From Candidatus Aminicenantota bacterium (GTDB lineage: Bacteria; Acidobacteriota; Aminicenantia; Aminicenantales; Aminicenantaceae): DNA of 5,264 nt. Where the stretch lies: positions 1-5,264 of the forward strand of contig JAUXEH010000231.1 of NCBI GenBank assembly GCA_030620655.1, written 5' to 3'. Both the position numbers and the translations under genes were made by a program. The notes under the pieces were generated by a model. The model had not been told where the DNA came from. It was given only the letters and a program-made list of their open reading frames with translations, and searched no databases. Shown here in pieces: positions 5,095 through 5,264 of the stretch; the stretch's first letter is position 1; each line of letters starts with the position of its first letter.

Positions 5095-5264
5095 ATGAGA
5101 TTTGTCGGTGAGCACACAGATAACTTTGTTATCCCATTGTTATATTCAATTAAATCGACATTTTTTCCTCTCCGAGCGAGCCGATTTCACCATATCTGGG
5201 GTGTTGCGGCGGGTTCGCGGTGGACGACCACAGCTTCACCCGCCGCGCCTACCATCTACGGCAA
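5095..5264 (+). CDS. Doubtful open frame running off the window
   Basis: An ATG at 5095 is preceded by AAGGGG (5085-5090) at a plausible distance and opens a frame without stop for 56 codons to the window edge (MRFVGEHTDNFVIPLLYS...). It would be divergent from murJ. I do not recognise the protein. The frame crosses the inverted-repeat block, the operator-like dyad and the G+C-rich hairpin, and its composition shifts abruptly around 5165, which argues against a real gene. I list it because the ribosome site and lack of stops in A+T-rich DNA are slightly unexpected. Confidence 0.12.
   Translation, partial: MRFVGEHTDNFVIPLLYSIKSTFFPLRASRFHHIWGVAAGSRWTTTASPAAPTIYG
5119..5143. promoter_or_regulatory. 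Operator-like dyad with an extra half-site
   Basis: GATAAC-TTT-GTTATC (5119-5133) is a perfect six-base dyad with a three-base centre. A second TTGTTAT at 5137-5143 repeats the TTGTTAT at 5126-5132 exactly 11 bases on, about one helical turn, so both would face the same side of the DNA. This spacing is what a dimeric regulator with an additional half-site would produce. It lies 33 bases upstream of the candidate murJ promoter -35. No regulator family can be named from it. Confidence 0.3.
5206..5252 (-). repeat. G+C-rich hairpin preceded by GTAG; REP-like
   Basis: GCGGCGGGT (5206-5214) and ACCCGCCGC (5238-5246) are perfect nine-base complements. Inside, GTGG (5220-5223) pairs with CCAC (5228-5231) around the loop ACGA, leaving an internal loop between the two stems. 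On the minus strand the tetranucleotide GTAG (5252-5249) stands two bases before the stem, and another GTAG lies at 5259-5256. GTAG followed by an interrupted G+C-rich palindrome is the architecture of REP sequences mobilised by RAYT (TnpA-REP) HUH proteins. There is no T-run on either side, so it is not a standard intrinsic terminator. Only one copy is in the window, so repetition is untested. Confidence 0.3.

Larger units (their letters stand above)
5048..5166. repeat. A+T-rich block bounded by 13-base inverted repeats (MITE-like or regulatory)
   Basis: AAAAAATGTCAAT at 5048-5060 is mirrored by ATCGACATTTTTT at 5154-5166; read on the other strand the latter is AAAAAATGTCGAT, so 12 of 13 bases agree. 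The 119-base block between the outer ends is much richer in A+T than the surrounding DNA. TGTC-type inverted ends around a short non-coding block can mark a miniature transposable element, but I see no target-site duplication outside the repeats. Part of the match is homopolymer A/T, which lowers its weight. The alternative is an ordinary A+T-rich promoter region with two regulator half-sites. Confidence 0.3.

Noticed and set aside
5206..5246. Intrinsic terminator
   Set aside because: The stem is strong, but neither strand has a T-run after it.
5190..5264. End of a leftward gene entering from the right edge
   Set aside because: All three minus-strand frames hit stops within about 30 bases of the edge (for example a TGA at 5236-5238), and none of the short tails is recognisable, so no gene end can be assigned.

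Overview
The window holds a bacterial chromosomal segment of moderately high G+C with tightly packed genes. The 5' part is a riboflavin biosynthesis operon on the + strand: the reductase end of ribD, then ribE (riboflavin synthase), then a fused ribBA. The RibBA fusion, the MurJ sequence style and the general protein character suggest a Desulfobacterota/deltaproteobacterial-type organism (perhaps Syntrophobacterales-like). This is an inference from sequence feel, not from a search.

Layout: 1-572 partial ribD; 572-1180 ribE, sharing one base with ribD (TGATG); 1183-2403 ribBA, two bases after ribE; 2419-2934 a small HEAT-repeat protein, 15 bases after ribBA and probably co-transcribed. From there the coding strand flips. 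dtd (D-aminoacyl-tRNA deacylase, 2924-3355, minus) overlaps the HEAT gene tail to tail by 11 bases, and murJ (lipid II flippase, 3352-4941, minus) overlaps the dtd start by ATGA. murJ-dtd is therefore a second, leftward operon converging on the rib operon. Bases 4942-5264 carry no gene I can firmly call. They hold the murJ leader and probable promoter, an A+T-rich block bounded by inverted repeats (5048-5166), an operator-like dyad (5119-5133), and a G+C-rich hairpin preceded by GTAG on the minus strand (5206-5252) that resembles a REP element.

How the genes work together: RibBA supplies both precursor branches of riboflavin (dihydroxybutanone phosphate from ribulose 5-phosphate; the pyrimidine from GTP), RibD processes the pyrimidine, and RibE makes riboflavin from lumazine. 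The lumazine synthase gene ribH, a common next gene after ribBA, is absent here and the HEAT gene stands in that position. MurJ and Dtd touch D-amino-acid biology from two sides: one exports the D-amino-acid-bearing lipid II, the other removes D-amino acids mischarged on tRNA.

The points I would look at first are the Gln in place of the expected metal-binding His in the RibB half of RibBA, the HEAT gene occupying the ribH slot, and the structured non-coding block right of murJ. I found no clear evidence for a wholly new multi-gene system in this window.
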